From CAZBRS01 sp964494475 (lineage in GTDB: Bacteria; Myxococcota_A; UBA9042; CAZBRS01): a DNA stretch of 8,687 bases. Of this stretch, positions 1-6,327 are shown in pieces (position 1 is the first letter of the stretch; every line of letters begins with the position of its first letter). A program made the position numbers and the translations under genes. The notes under the pieces were generated by a model, which was not told where the DNA came from, did no database searches, and saw only the letters and a list, made by a program, of their open reading frames with translations. The DNA is taken from the NCBI GenBank assembly GCA_964494475.1, contig CAZBRS010000114.1, positions 1-8,687 of the forward strand, given 5' to 3'.

Positions 1-57
1 TTGAACCTCGCGCTGCGCGGCATGCTCGACGGCATCATCGACATGTTCGTGAAGTGA
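1..57 (+). CDS. 3' end of an unidentified gene (partial)
   Basis: The frame starting at base 1 is open for 18 codons and ends with TGA at 55-57. The visible tail reads LNLALRGMLDGIIDMFVK, an amphipathic stretch with no recognisable motif, so no function can be given. The stop lies 14 bp before the next start codon on the same strand, which suggests it is the upstream member of the same operon. It is treated as real because it is in frame from the window edge and ends just before a good ribosome binding site. The evidence is thin, because any 57-base frame in DNA this GC-rich is often open. Confidence 0.6.
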   Translation: MNLALRGMLDGIIDMFVK

Positions 58-58
58 G

Positions 59-65
59 AAAGGAG
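59..65 (+). promoter_or_regulatory. Ribosome binding site deciding the M20 hydrolase start
   Basis: AAAGGAG lies 6 nt before ATG at 72. It supports that ATG over an in-frame GTG at 54, which overlaps the preceding TGA but has no purine-rich sequence in front of it. Confidence 0.75.
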
Positions 66-71
66 CCCACC

Positions 72-1328
72 ATGACCCCCGCCGAGAAGAAAGCCGCCTT
101 GAAGGCCTGGTTCGACGCGCACCGCGCCGAGGTTCGCCAGCGCATCGTCGACCTCACGCTCGAGCTGGTGCGCCAGCGCACCGTGAACGTGGTGCCCGAC
201 AAGATGGCCGAGCATCCGTACCTCAAGATCCGCGGCGAGGAGTGGCGCGTGGCCGAGATCGTCACGCGCGAGCTCACCAGGGCCGGCGTGAAGTACGAGT
301 CGCACTCGCGCACCGAGGGCCGGCCCAACGTCATCGGGCACGTGGGCTCGAACCGCTCGGGCCAGCGCCTGCTGGTGGCCGCGCACATGGACGTGGTGCC
401 GTCGGGGCCCGCCGCCGACTGGAAGAAGCTCACCGACCCCTTCGCCGCCATCGAGAAGGACGGCATGCTCTACGGACGCGGCGTCATCGACAACAAGGGG
501 CCCCTGGCGTCGGCGCTGGTCGGTGCGCTCATGCTGAAGGACGTGCTGGGCGACGCGGCGCTCTCGGGCGAACTGCAGATCGCGGCGCTCTCCGACGAGG
601 AGGCCACGGGACCCGACGGCGTCGACTACGGCGTGGGCTTCCTGCTCGAGAACAAGCTCATCGACGCCACCTTCGCCATCATCCCCGACATCGGCGACCA
701 CATGCAGAAGATCGACATCGCCGAGAAGGGCGGCGGCGTCATGCGCGTGACCGCGCGCGGCGTGCAGGCCCACGGCTCGACCCCCGAGCGCGGCGTGAAC
801 GCCATCCACAAGATGGCGAAGCTGCTCGCGAAGATGGAGGCCTTCCCCTTCGTGTTCGAGGCGCACCCGGTGTTGGGCGGGCCCACCATCAACATCGGCG
901 AGATCTTCGGCGGCGCGGCGCCCAACATCGTGCCGGGCACGTGCACCATCTCGGTCGACCTGCGGCTGGTGCCGGGCCAGACCATGGAGCAGATCAAGGC
1001 GCAGATCGAGGAGTTGGCGCGTCCCATCGCCGACGACTTCGAGGTGGTCATCGCCAACTCGCGCGTGGCCCACGCCGTGCCCCCCGACAACCCGCTGGTC
1101 AAGGCCGTGCAGGCCAACACGCAGGCCACGCTGGGCTTCCTGCCCGAGGTCATGGGCATGGGCGGCGTCACCTTCGCCAAGTCGCTGAACCTGGCCGGCA
1201 TCCAGGCCATCGGGTGGGGCCCGGGCGACGACAACGCCTTCCACGTGGTCGACGAGTGGGTGCCCATCGACGAACTGGTCGACTTCAGCCTGCTCATCGG
1301 CCTGACGGCCCTCGACCTGGTGGGGTAG
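72..1328 (+). CDS. M20 family zinc metallohydrolase (ArgE/DapE/CPG2-like)
   Basis: This 418-residue protein is a cytoplasmic amide hydrolase of the M20 (ArgE/DapE/acetylornithine deacetylase) family, which uses two zinc ions to split N-acyl amino acids or dipeptides. The metal-site motifs are visible: AAHMDVVP with H105 and D107; GRGVIDNKGP with the bridging D140; SDEEATG with the catalytic base and ligand pair E176/E177; D206 in IIPDIGD; and H391 near the end in GDDNAFHVVDEW. The lid/dimerisation domain (roughly 215-330) includes AHGSTPERG, with H234 in the position of the conserved dimer histidine. Length is typical of the family and there is no signal peptide. ATG 72 is preferred over GTG 54 because of the ribosome binding site. 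The substrate cannot be named: the neighbours are not arginine or lysine biosynthesis genes, so argE or dapE would be over-calling. The stop is 10 bp before the CYTH gene, so co-transcription is likely. Confidence 0.9.
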   Translation: MTPAEKKAALKAWFDAHRAEVRQRIVDLTLELVRQRTVNVVPDKMAEHPYLKIRGEEWRVAEIVTRELTRAGVKYESHSRTEGRPNVIGHVGSNRSGQRLLVAAHMDVVPSGPAADWKKLTDPFAAIEKDGMLYGRGVIDNKGPLASALVGALMLKDVLGDAALSGELQIAALSDEEATGPDGVDYGVGFLLENKLIDATFAIIPDIGDHMQKIDIAEKGGGVMRVTARGVQAHGSTPERGVNAIHKMAKLLAKMEAFPFVFEAHPVLGGPTINIGEIFGGAAPNIVPGTCTISVDLRLVPGQTMEQIKAQIEELARPIADDFEVVIANSRVAHAVPPDNPLVKAVQANTQATLGFLPEVMGMGGVTFAKSLNLAGIQAIGWGPGDDNAFHVVDEWVPIDELVDFSLLIGLTALDLVG

Positions 1329-1338
1329 CCAACGACCC

Positions 1339-1830
1339 ATGGGCGTCGAGATCGAACGTAAGTACCTGGTGCGCGCGGCCGCCTGGCGCGCGGTGCGCGA
1401 CGCCCTGCCCGCCGACGCGGCCGAGTCGCTGCGCCAGGGCTACCTGTCGGCGGTGCCCGAGCGCACCGTGCGCGTTCGCACGGCCGGGCCGCACGCGTGG
1501 CTGACCATCAAGGGGCGCTCGGTCGGCGCCACGCGGGCCGAGTACGAGTACGAGATCCCCTGCGACGACGCCCGCGAGCTGCTCGACCGCCTGTGCCAGA
1601 AGCCCTTGGTCGAGAAGGTGCGCTGGCGCTTCATGAACGGCGCCGACCGCTGGGTGGTCGACGAGTTCTCGGGCGCCAATGCGGGCCTGGTGCTGGCCGA
1701 GATCGAGCTGTCGTCCGAGGACGAACCCTTCGCGCTGCCCGCCTGGGCCGGGGCCGAGGTCACCGACGACCGGCGCTACCACAACGCGAGCCTGGTGAAC
1801 CACCCCTTCACGACCTGGGAGGCCCCATGA
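1339..1830 (+). CDS. CYTH-domain phosphohydrolase (tripolyphosphatase / TTM type)
   Basis: This is a 163-residue, single-domain CYTH (triphosphate tunnel metalloenzyme) protein. The signature ExExK is at the N-terminus (E4-I-E-R-K8). Strand motifs that line the tunnel follow in the usual order: RVR at 45-47, TIKG with K59, EYEYEI at 68-73, VEKVRW with K93 and R95, VVDEF with D108, LAEIEL with E121 and E123, and VTDDRRY at 141-147. The layout, including GYLS at 34-37 and the VTDDRRYHNASL ending, is that of bacterial stand-alone CYTH enzymes, some of which hydrolyse inorganic tripolyphosphate. Adenylate cyclase (CyaB) or thiamine-triphosphatase activity is less likely but cannot be excluded from sequence. 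There is no signal peptide, so it is cytoplasmic. The start follows the M20 stop by 10 bp without a strong Shine-Dalgarno sequence, and its TGA overlaps the next ATG (ATGA), implying translational coupling. Confidence 0.88.
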   Translation: MGVEIERKYLVRAAAWRAVRDALPADAAESLRQGYLSAVPERTVRVRTAGPHAWLTIKGRSVGATRAEYEYEIPCDDARELLDRLCQKPLVEKVRWRFMNGADRWVVDEFSGANAGLVLAEIELSSEDEPFALPAWAGAEVTDDRRYHNASLVNHPFTTWEAP

Positions 1831-2906
1831 CGCGCCTCGTGACGCTCCTCGGCCTGCTGTTCGCGGCCTGCGGCGGGGCCGGGGCCGATCTCCATGACGC
1901 GGCCCATGACGCGATCCCGGACACCGCGGTCGCCGACGCCGCGAACGATCTCTCGGACCTCGACGCGGACCTCGGGCCCGAGGCCGACGACCACCGATCC
2001 TTCGTAGCCGTCACCTTCAACACCGGCACCAGCGAGGGCCTGGCCGACGTGAACCCCGACGACGCCTACACGACCCAGATGGGCGTGTACTCCGACCTGT
2101 ACTACGGCGACGGCCTGGCGTGGTCCGAGGGCCTGACCGCCGTGGCCGCGTTCTTCGCCGAGGTCGACCCCGACGTGGTCACCTTCCAGGAGATCTTCTG
2201 GCCCGGCGAGTGCCCCGGCATCCCCGCCGAGGCCCGCGTGGGCTTCGTGTGCGAGACGTGGCAGCCGGGCGACCCCACGGTCGCCGAGGCGGTGCTCGGC
2301 GAGGGCTGGCAGGTCATGTGCCACGTGGGCAAGCCCGACAAGTGCGCGGCGGTGAACCGGCGCTTCGGCTCGTTCCGGGGCTGCGACGCCGACTTCTGCC
2401 TCGAGGGGATGTTCGGCTCCACGGTCGAGGACTGCGGCAAGGGCGCGCGCATCGGGCGCGGCGTGATCGACCTGGTCGGGGGCGGCGAGCTCACGCTGGT
2501 GGGCGTGCACGGCTCGTCGGGCTTCGGGCTCGAGGAGCAGGGCTGCCGCGTGAAGCAGTTCGAGCAGATCTTCGTCGACCTGGGCGACGGCGCGCCGGCC
2601 GCGAGCGGCGAGGTCAACCTGGTGCTGGGCGACTTCAACACCGACCCCTTCCGCCTCACGGGCGACCCGAGCGGCAAGCGCCTGCTCGACTTCGTGGGCC
2701 CGGGCAAGGCCTTTCACTTCGTGAGCGAGGCCGGGGTCGACGCGCCCCCCACCTACGCCGCGTTCAACATCGACCACGTACTCAGCGACCGCTTGGCCGG
2801 CTCGTGCTGGCACGCCGGCGTCGACGAGGGGCACGAGGCCGTGCTGCCCGCCTCCTACTTCGACCACAAGCCCGCGGTGTGCACGCTCACGTTCCCTGAG
2901 CGGTAA
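1827..2906 (+). CDS. Predicted lipoprotein, endonuclease/exonuclease/phosphatase (EEP) family
   Basis: This is a 359-residue exported protein. Residues 1-15 form a short lipoprotein-type signal (hydrophobic 4-14, lipobox-like LFAAC ending at C15; Phe at -3 is not the usual Leu). Residues 19-56 are an Asp/Ala-rich low-complexity linker. The rest is an EEP domain with the expected metal and catalytic motifs: N65 in VTFNTG, E122 in TFQEIF, H228 in VGVHGSS, D269/N271 in LGDFNTD, D316-H317 in FNIDHVL, and D346-H347 in YFDHKP. EEP enzymes cleave phosphodiesters (DNases, sphingomyelinases, inositol phosphatases); the substrate cannot be told here. The mature domain has ten cysteines (129, 142, 165, 173, 186, 191, 203, 240, 327, 352), which fits disulfide formation outside the cytoplasm. 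ATG 1827 overlaps the CYTH stop, with GGAGG at 1818-1822 as ribosome binding site. Confidence 0.85.
   Translation: MTRLVTLLGLLFAACGGAGADLHDAAHDAIPDTAVADAANDLSDLDADLGPEADDHRSFVAVTFNTGTSEGLADVNPDDAYTTQMGVYSDLYYGDGLAWSEGLTAVAAFFAEVDPDVVTFQEIFWPGECPGIPAEARVGFVCETWQPGDPTVAEAVLGEGWQVMCHVGKPDKCAAVNRRFGSFRGCDADFCLEGMFGSTVEDCGKGARIGRGVIDLVGGGELTLVGVHGSSGFGLEEQGCRVKQFEQIFVDLGDGAPAASGEVNLVLGDFNTDPFRLTGDPSGKRLLDFVGPGKAFHFVSEAGVDAPPTYAAFNIDHVLSDRLAGSCWHAGVDEGHEAVLPASYFDHKPAVCTLTFPER
1892..1913 (+). repeat. Short 12-bp-period repeat in the lipoprotein linker
   Basis: CCATGACGCG occurs at 1892-1901 and again at 1904-1913. The second copy encodes a repeated HDA(A/I) unit at the start of the Asp/Ala-rich linker. 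It is a small coding repeat, consistent with a linker that grows or shrinks by slippage; no separate function is implied. Confidence 0.5.
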
Positions 2907-2913
2907 CGGCGCC

Positions 2914-2942
2914 TTGCTCCCAATCTCGACGTCTGGTAGCGT
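2914..2942 (+). promoter_or_regulatory. Predicted housekeeping promoter of the histidine kinase operon
   Basis: TTGCTC at 2914-2919 and TAGCGT at 2937-2942 are separated by exactly 17 bp. TG precedes the -10 box in extended form (TGGTAGCGT). The start of transcription would be near 2949, leaving a leader of about 22 nt before ATG 2971. The same architecture recurs twice elsewhere in the window, upstream of the Ser/Thr kinase and of moaA, which strengthens the call. It implies that the kinase/activator pair is transcribed independently of the genes to its left. Confidence 0.6.
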
Positions 2943-2970
2943 TCGCCCACGGTGCCCACTGGAGGAGTCG

Positions 2971-4674
2971 ATGCAGAGCCCCGGCCCGGGTCCCGGCCAG
3001 GCCGAGCCCCAGAAGACCCCTACCGCCCTCGGCCTCGACGCCACGCTCGAGTCGTTGCTGCGCGGCGCGGCCCTGCTGCTCGGCTGCAACTCGGCCACCC
3101 TGCTCATCGTCGACCCCGAGCGGCGCGACGCCACGGTGCGCGTGGGCGTGGTCACCGACCAGGCGCCCATGCTGCGCGCGATCGAGGACGTGTTCAGCGC
3201 CTCGCTGGCCGGCGCGTCGTTCCCCGTCGAGAGCCTCGAGGGCGCGCTCGTGCTCGAGGCCTGGGCGCGCCGCGAGGTGCTCGAGACCTCGTCGCTGGCC
3301 GAATTGGTGGGCGCCGCGTTCCCGGCCGAGGTCGTGAACGAGGTGGCGGGCTGGATCGGCGCGCGGCGCTACATCCTGGTGCCCGTGGCCCGCGGCGACG
3401 CCACCTACGGCATCGTGCTCTTCGAGAAGGCCTCTCCCGACCCCTTCAGCGTGCAGCAGCGCGAGATCATGCTGCGCTACGCCCATCGCCTGGGCGAGAT
3501 CCTCGAGAACGACGTGCGCAGCCTGGGCTCGTCCATCGCGGCCTCGCCCGCGCCCGGCCCCGACGGCAGCTCGTCGGTCACCCACCAACTGCTGCGCCTG
3601 GCCCTGTCCGAGGTGTCGCCCACGTTCACGGTGAGCCCCGACCTGCGCGTCACGGGCTGCAACCACGCCACGCGGCGCCTGCTCGGCTACGAACCCGGCG
3701 AGTTGGTCGGGCGCGACGTAGCCAGCTTGTTCGATGAGCCCGCCGACATCCGGGCCGTGCTCGACCCGCGCTTCCTGCTGCTCGCGAACGGCGTGCACGA
3801 AGAGGTGTTCTCGCTGCGTCACCGCGACGGCCACGCGCTGCGCGCCTCGGTCAAGGCGCTGGTGCTGGCCGACGGCCGCCACGAGGTGGTGGGCACGCTG
3901 GTGCTGGTGCGCGCCCTCCGCCCCGGTGGCGGCGAGGGCGGACCCGACGCCGAGCTGGCGCACCTCATGCGCCAGGAGCGCCTGGCCACCATGGGCGAGC
4001 TGGCCGCGCAGCTCGCCCACGAGCTCCGGAACCCGCTGCTGGCCATCGGCGCCACCCTGGCCGGCCTGCCCGACGAGCTCGACGATCGCGACCGGGCCGT
4101 GGCCACCCTGGGCGAGCTCTCGGCCGAGGTCTCGCGCCTCGACCGCACGCTGCGCGACTACATGTCGTTGTCGGTGCGCTCCAACGCCGCCGTGGCGTCG
4201 GTCGACCTCGGCGACCTGGCCCGCTCGGCGGCCGCGCTCGTGCTGGCCGGCCGCCCCATGCCCCCGCGCTTCGAGCTCTCGTGCGCCCCCGAGGCGCGCG
4301 TGCTGGGCGACCGCGAGGGGCTGCGCCAGGTGCTCGTGAACGTACTGGCCAACGCCTTCGACGCCAGCCCGCCCGAGGGCACGGTCACCTGCCGCGTCGA
4401 GCGCATGTCGGTCCCTGACGGCGGCGCCAGTGTCGATCAGGTGCGCGTGGTGATCGACGACGAGGGTCCGGGGCCGGGGCCCGCCTCCGAGCACTGCTTC
4501 GAGCCCTTCTACACCACCAAGCCGCACGGCACCGGCCTGGGGCTCACCGTGGCGCGCCGCATCGTGGGCGTGCACGGCGGCGAGATCGTGCTGCGCCCCC
4601 GCGAACGGCGCGGGGCCCGCGTGATCGTCACGCTGCCCGCCGTCGGAGGCCCCGCCCCCGAGGACCACCCGTGA
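2971..4674 (+). CDS. Soluble GAF-PAS sensor histidine kinase (NtrB-like)
   Basis: This 567-residue sensor kinase has no transmembrane segment, so it should sense a cytoplasmic signal. A GAF-like domain spans about 21-182. A PAS domain (about 207-315, with TFTVSPDLRVTGCNHATRRL and a GYEPGELVG turn) follows. The HisKA dimerisation domain carries the phosphoacceptor H350 in AHELRNPL. The ATP-binding domain shows the N box (VNVLANAFDA, N457/N461), G1 box (D497-E-G-P-G501), F box (CFEPFYTTK, 509-517) and G2 box (GTGLGL, 520-525). The FEPFYTTK-GTGLGL pattern is that of NtrB-type kinases that pair with sigma-54 activators, as found here. ATG 2971 is chosen because GGAGGAG at 2961-2967 precedes it; an in-frame TTG at 2914 lies inside the predicted promoter. 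It ends in a 4-bp overlap (GTGA) with its likely partner regulator. The GAF ligand is unknown. Confidence 0.92.
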   Translation: MQSPGPGPGQAEPQKTPTALGLDATLESLLRGAALLLGCNSATLLIVDPERRDATVRVGVVTDQAPMLRAIEDVFSASLAGASFPVESLEGALVLEAWARREVLETSSLAELVGAAFPAEVVNEVAGWIGARRYILVPVARGDATYGIVLFEKASPDPFSVQQREIMLRYAHRLGEILENDVRSLGSSIAASPAPGPDGSSSVTHQLLRLALSEVSPTFTVSPDLRVTGCNHATRRLLGYEPGELVGRDVASLFDEPADIRAVLDPRFLLLANGVHEEVFSLRHRDGHALRASVKALVLADGRHEVVGTLVLVRALRPGGGEGGPDAELAHLMRQERLATMGELAAQLAHELRNPLLAIGATLAGLPDELDDRDRAVATLGELSAEVSRLDRTLRDYMSLSVRSNAAVASVDLGDLARSAAALVLAGRPMPPRFELSCAPEARVLGDREGLRQVLVNVLANAFDASPPEGTVTCRVERMSVPDGGASVDQVRVVIDDEGPGPGPASEHCFEPFYTTKPHGTGLGLTVARRIVGVHGGEIVLRPRERRGARVIVTLPAVGGPAPEDHP

Positions 4675-6071
4675 GCGCGCCGGCGGCCCCTCCCCCCCCG
4701 CGCACGTTCCGGGTGCTGGTCATCGAGGACCAGCCCCTCTACGCCCGCGCCATCTCGCGCGAGTTGGCGCGACGCGGCCTCGCGAACGACGTGGCCGGCT
4801 CGCTGGCGAGCGGGCTCGACCTGGCCGCGGCCGGCGGCTACGACGCCGTGCTGCTCGATCACAAGCTGCCCGACGGCGACGGAATCGACGCCCTGCCTCG
4901 GCTGGCGGTCGCCCTGCCCCGCGTGCCGGTGGTCGTCATGACGGCCTTCGAGACCATCGCCAACGCCGTGCGCGCCATCCGGCTGGGGGCCGAGGACTAC
5001 GTGGTCAAGCAGACCTCGGTGCAGGGCCTGGTCGAGCGCGTCGACGAGCTCCGGCGCCGCGCCGCGGTGCGACGACAGGTCGACCCGGTGTCGACGGGCC
5101 CCACCGTGGGGCTGCTCGGCGAGTCTCAGCCCGTGCGCCGCGTGGTCGAGCAATTGCGCAAGGTGGCGCGCCTCAACACCACCGTGCTCCTGACCGGCGA
5201 GACGGGCGTGGGCAAGGAGGTAGCAGCCCGCACCCTGCACGCGTTCACGGCCGACGAGCGCCCGGCCGGGCCCTTCGTGCCCGTCGATTGCGTGTCGCTG
5301 CCGGCCCCGCTGGCCGAGAGCCTGCTGTTCGGACACGAGAAGGGCTCCTTCACCGGCGCCGACCGGCTGCACCACGGGGCCTTCCACGACGCCGGCGCGG
5401 GCACCCTCTTCCTCGACGAGATCGGCGATCTCGACCTGGCGCTGCAGGGCAAGCTGCTCCGGGCCCTCGAGTCGCGCACGTACCAGCGCGTGGGCTCGGT
5501 CGAACAGCACCCCATCCACGCGCGCATCGTGGCGGCCACCAATCGCGACCTGGTCCTGCAGGTCAAGGCCGGGGCGTTCCGCTTCGATCTTTACCAGCGC
5601 CTGTCGGCCTTTCCCATCCACCTGCCGCCCCTGCGCGAGCGCGGCGACGACGTGCTGCTGCTGGCCGAGCACTTCCTGGCCCACTTCGCGCTCCAGTTGG
5701 GCGCGCCCCCCGCGCCCCTGTCGTCGGCGGTCGAGGCGTTCTTGCTCGGGTACGACTACCCGGGCAACGTGCGCGAGCTGAAGAACGTGCTCGAGCGCGC
5801 CCTGGTGCTCAGCGAGGGCGCGCCCATCGACCCGCAGCACCTGCCCGAGCGCCTGCTGTCGGCGTGCCCCCCGCCGGCGCCGGGCGCCATCCCCGCCGAC
5901 TTCGTACCGGGCGTCGACACGCTCGAGCAGCTCGAACGCACGCTCATCCTGAAGGCGCTCGAGCGATCGGGCGGCGTCAAGGCCGAGGCCGCGCGTCGGT
6001 TGGGCCTCAGCCGCTTCCAGCTGCTGCGGCGGCTCGAGAAGTACGGCATGTCCGCCAAGGGCGAGGCCTGA
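4671..6071 (+). CDS. NtrC-type sigma-54-dependent response regulator
   Basis: This is a 466-residue activator with three modules. The receiver domain (about 12-130) has the acidic pair E19/D20, phosphoacceptor D63 (LLDHKLPDGDG), T91 and K113. The residue after K113 is Gln where most receivers have Pro. The AAA+ domain (about 147-385) has Walker A GETGVGKE (176-183), a sigma-54-contact loop GSFTGA (225-230; Ser for the commoner Ala), Walker B GTLFLDEI (244-251), the arginine-finger region FRFDLYQRL (303-311) and YPGNVREL (363-370). The Fis-type helix-turn-helix is at about 434-458. Phosphorylation by the adjacent kinase should drive oligomerisation and ATP-dependent opening of sigma-54 promoters. 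GTG 4671 overlaps the kinase TGA, with GAGGA at 4660-4664 as ribosome binding site. A near-consensus sigma-54 promoter lies 158 bp past its stop, a plausible direct target. The family is certain; the regulon is not known. Confidence 0.95.
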   Translation: MSAPAAPPPPRTFRVLVIEDQPLYARAISRELARRGLANDVAGSLASGLDLAAAGGYDAVLLDHKLPDGDGIDALPRLAVALPRVPVVVMTAFETIANAVRAIRLGAEDYVVKQTSVQGLVERVDELRRRAAVRRQVDPVSTGPTVGLLGESQPVRRVVEQLRKVARLNTTVLLTGETGVGKEVAARTLHAFTADERPAGPFVPVDCVSLPAPLAESLLFGHEKGSFTGADRLHHGAFHDAGAGTLFLDEIGDLDLALQGKLLRALESRTYQRVGSVEQHPIHARIVAATNRDLVLQVKAGAFRFDLYQRLSAFPIHLPPLRERGDDVLLLAEHFLAHFALQLGAPPAPLSSAVEAFLLGYDYPGNVRELKNVLERALVLSEGAPIDPQHLPERLLSACPPPAPGAIPADFVPGVDTLEQLERTLILKALERSGGVKAEAARRLGLSRFQLLRRLEKYGMSAKGEA

Positions 6072-6083
6072 CCGGGCGACCGC

Positions 6084-6130
6084 GCGCGATTCCGCACGCC
6101 GCCCGCTGCCCGGTCGTGCGATCTCGCACG
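6084..6130 (+). promoter_or_regulatory. Two similar dyad motifs, candidate activator binding sites (UAS)
   Basis: GTGCGATCTCGCACG (6116-6130) is within a perfect 6-bp inverted repeat, CGTGCG-ATCT-CGCACG (6115-6130). GCGCGATTCCGCACG at 6084-6098 matches it at 12 of 15 positions in the same orientation. The centres are 32 bp apart, close to three helical turns. They lie about 130 and 165 bp upstream of the start predicted for the sigma-54 promoter at 6229, the distance typical of enhancer sites for NtrC-family activators. A further half-site (TCGCAC, 6138-6143) follows. Binding by the regulator encoded just upstream is an inference. The 6115-6130 hairpin could instead be a weak terminator, although no T-tract follows. 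Confidence 0.4.
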
Positions 6131-6228
6131 CTCCGCGTCGCACAAGGCCCCCGGCGCCCCGCCGGCCTCGCCGGGCAAGACCCCGAAGGTTCACGAGAAA
6201 CGCGACCGCCCGGCGACCGCGCCGCGCC

Positions 6229-6244
6229 TGGCACACGCCTTGCG
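6229..6244 (+). promoter_or_regulatory. Predicted sigma-54 (-24/-12) promoter
   Basis: TGGCACACGCCTTGCG carries the -24 element TGGCAC (6229-6234) and the -12 element TTGC (6240-6243), with the required 10 bp between the invariant GG and GC. All ten core positions match the consensus; only the base after TTGC (G rather than A/T) departs from it. Transcription should start near 6255 and run rightwards. No + strand gene starts until 7331, so the product would be a small RNA, a transcript antisense to moaA, or a long leader. Its place directly after a sigma-54 activator gene supports function. A chance match in GC-rich DNA remains possible. Confidence 0.55.
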
Positions 6245-6276
6245 AATGCAGTGGGGTCGATAGGCGCGTCCGTGTC

Positions 6277-6315
6277 GCCGGGGTTGGGAGGAGCTACCCC
6301 CCCGCCCGCCCCGGC
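6277..6315. terminator. GC-rich hairpin between convergent transcripts, possible terminator
   Basis: GCCGGGG (6277-6283) pairs perfectly with CCCCGGC (6309-6315) around a 25-nt loop, inside which GGG (6286-6288) can pair with the C-run at 6297-6303. It lies 12 bp beyond the moaA stop on the - strand, so it could terminate moaA. On the + strand it lies 22-60 nt into the predicted sigma-54 transcript. Neither strand has a T-tract, so intrinsic termination would be weak. On the + strand the loop displays GGGAGGAG. Confidence 0.35.
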
Positions 6316-6327
6316 GGCCGGAACGCC

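Noticed and set aside
54..56. GTG at 54 as start of the M20 hydrolase, overlapping the previous stop
   Set aside because: It has no ribosome binding site, and the AAAGGAG at 59-65 would lie inside the gene; ATG 72 fits better.
2914..2916. TTG at 2914 as start of the histidine kinase
   Set aside because: It coincides with the predicted -35 box, and the extra 19 residues match no domain. ATG 2971 has GGAGGAG directly before it.
6145..6168. Inverted repeat AGGCC...GGCCT / CCGGC-GCCCC-GCCGG as terminator of the activator operon
   Set aside because: The stem is only 5 bp, there is no T-tract, and several competing pairings are possible in this GC-rich stretch. It is not distinguishable from chance.
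1776..6236. Long - strand open frames opposite the EEP, histidine kinase and activator genes
   Set aside because: Their translations are rich in Arg, Gly, His and Gln and show no motifs, while the + strand frames have intact catalytic motifs. They are GC-driven shadows.
6072..6327. A small protein gene downstream of the sigma-54 promoter
   Set aside because: After GGGAGGAG (6286-6293) there is no ATG, GTG or TTG at a usable distance. The frame from GTG 6272 only continues as a shadow across moaA.
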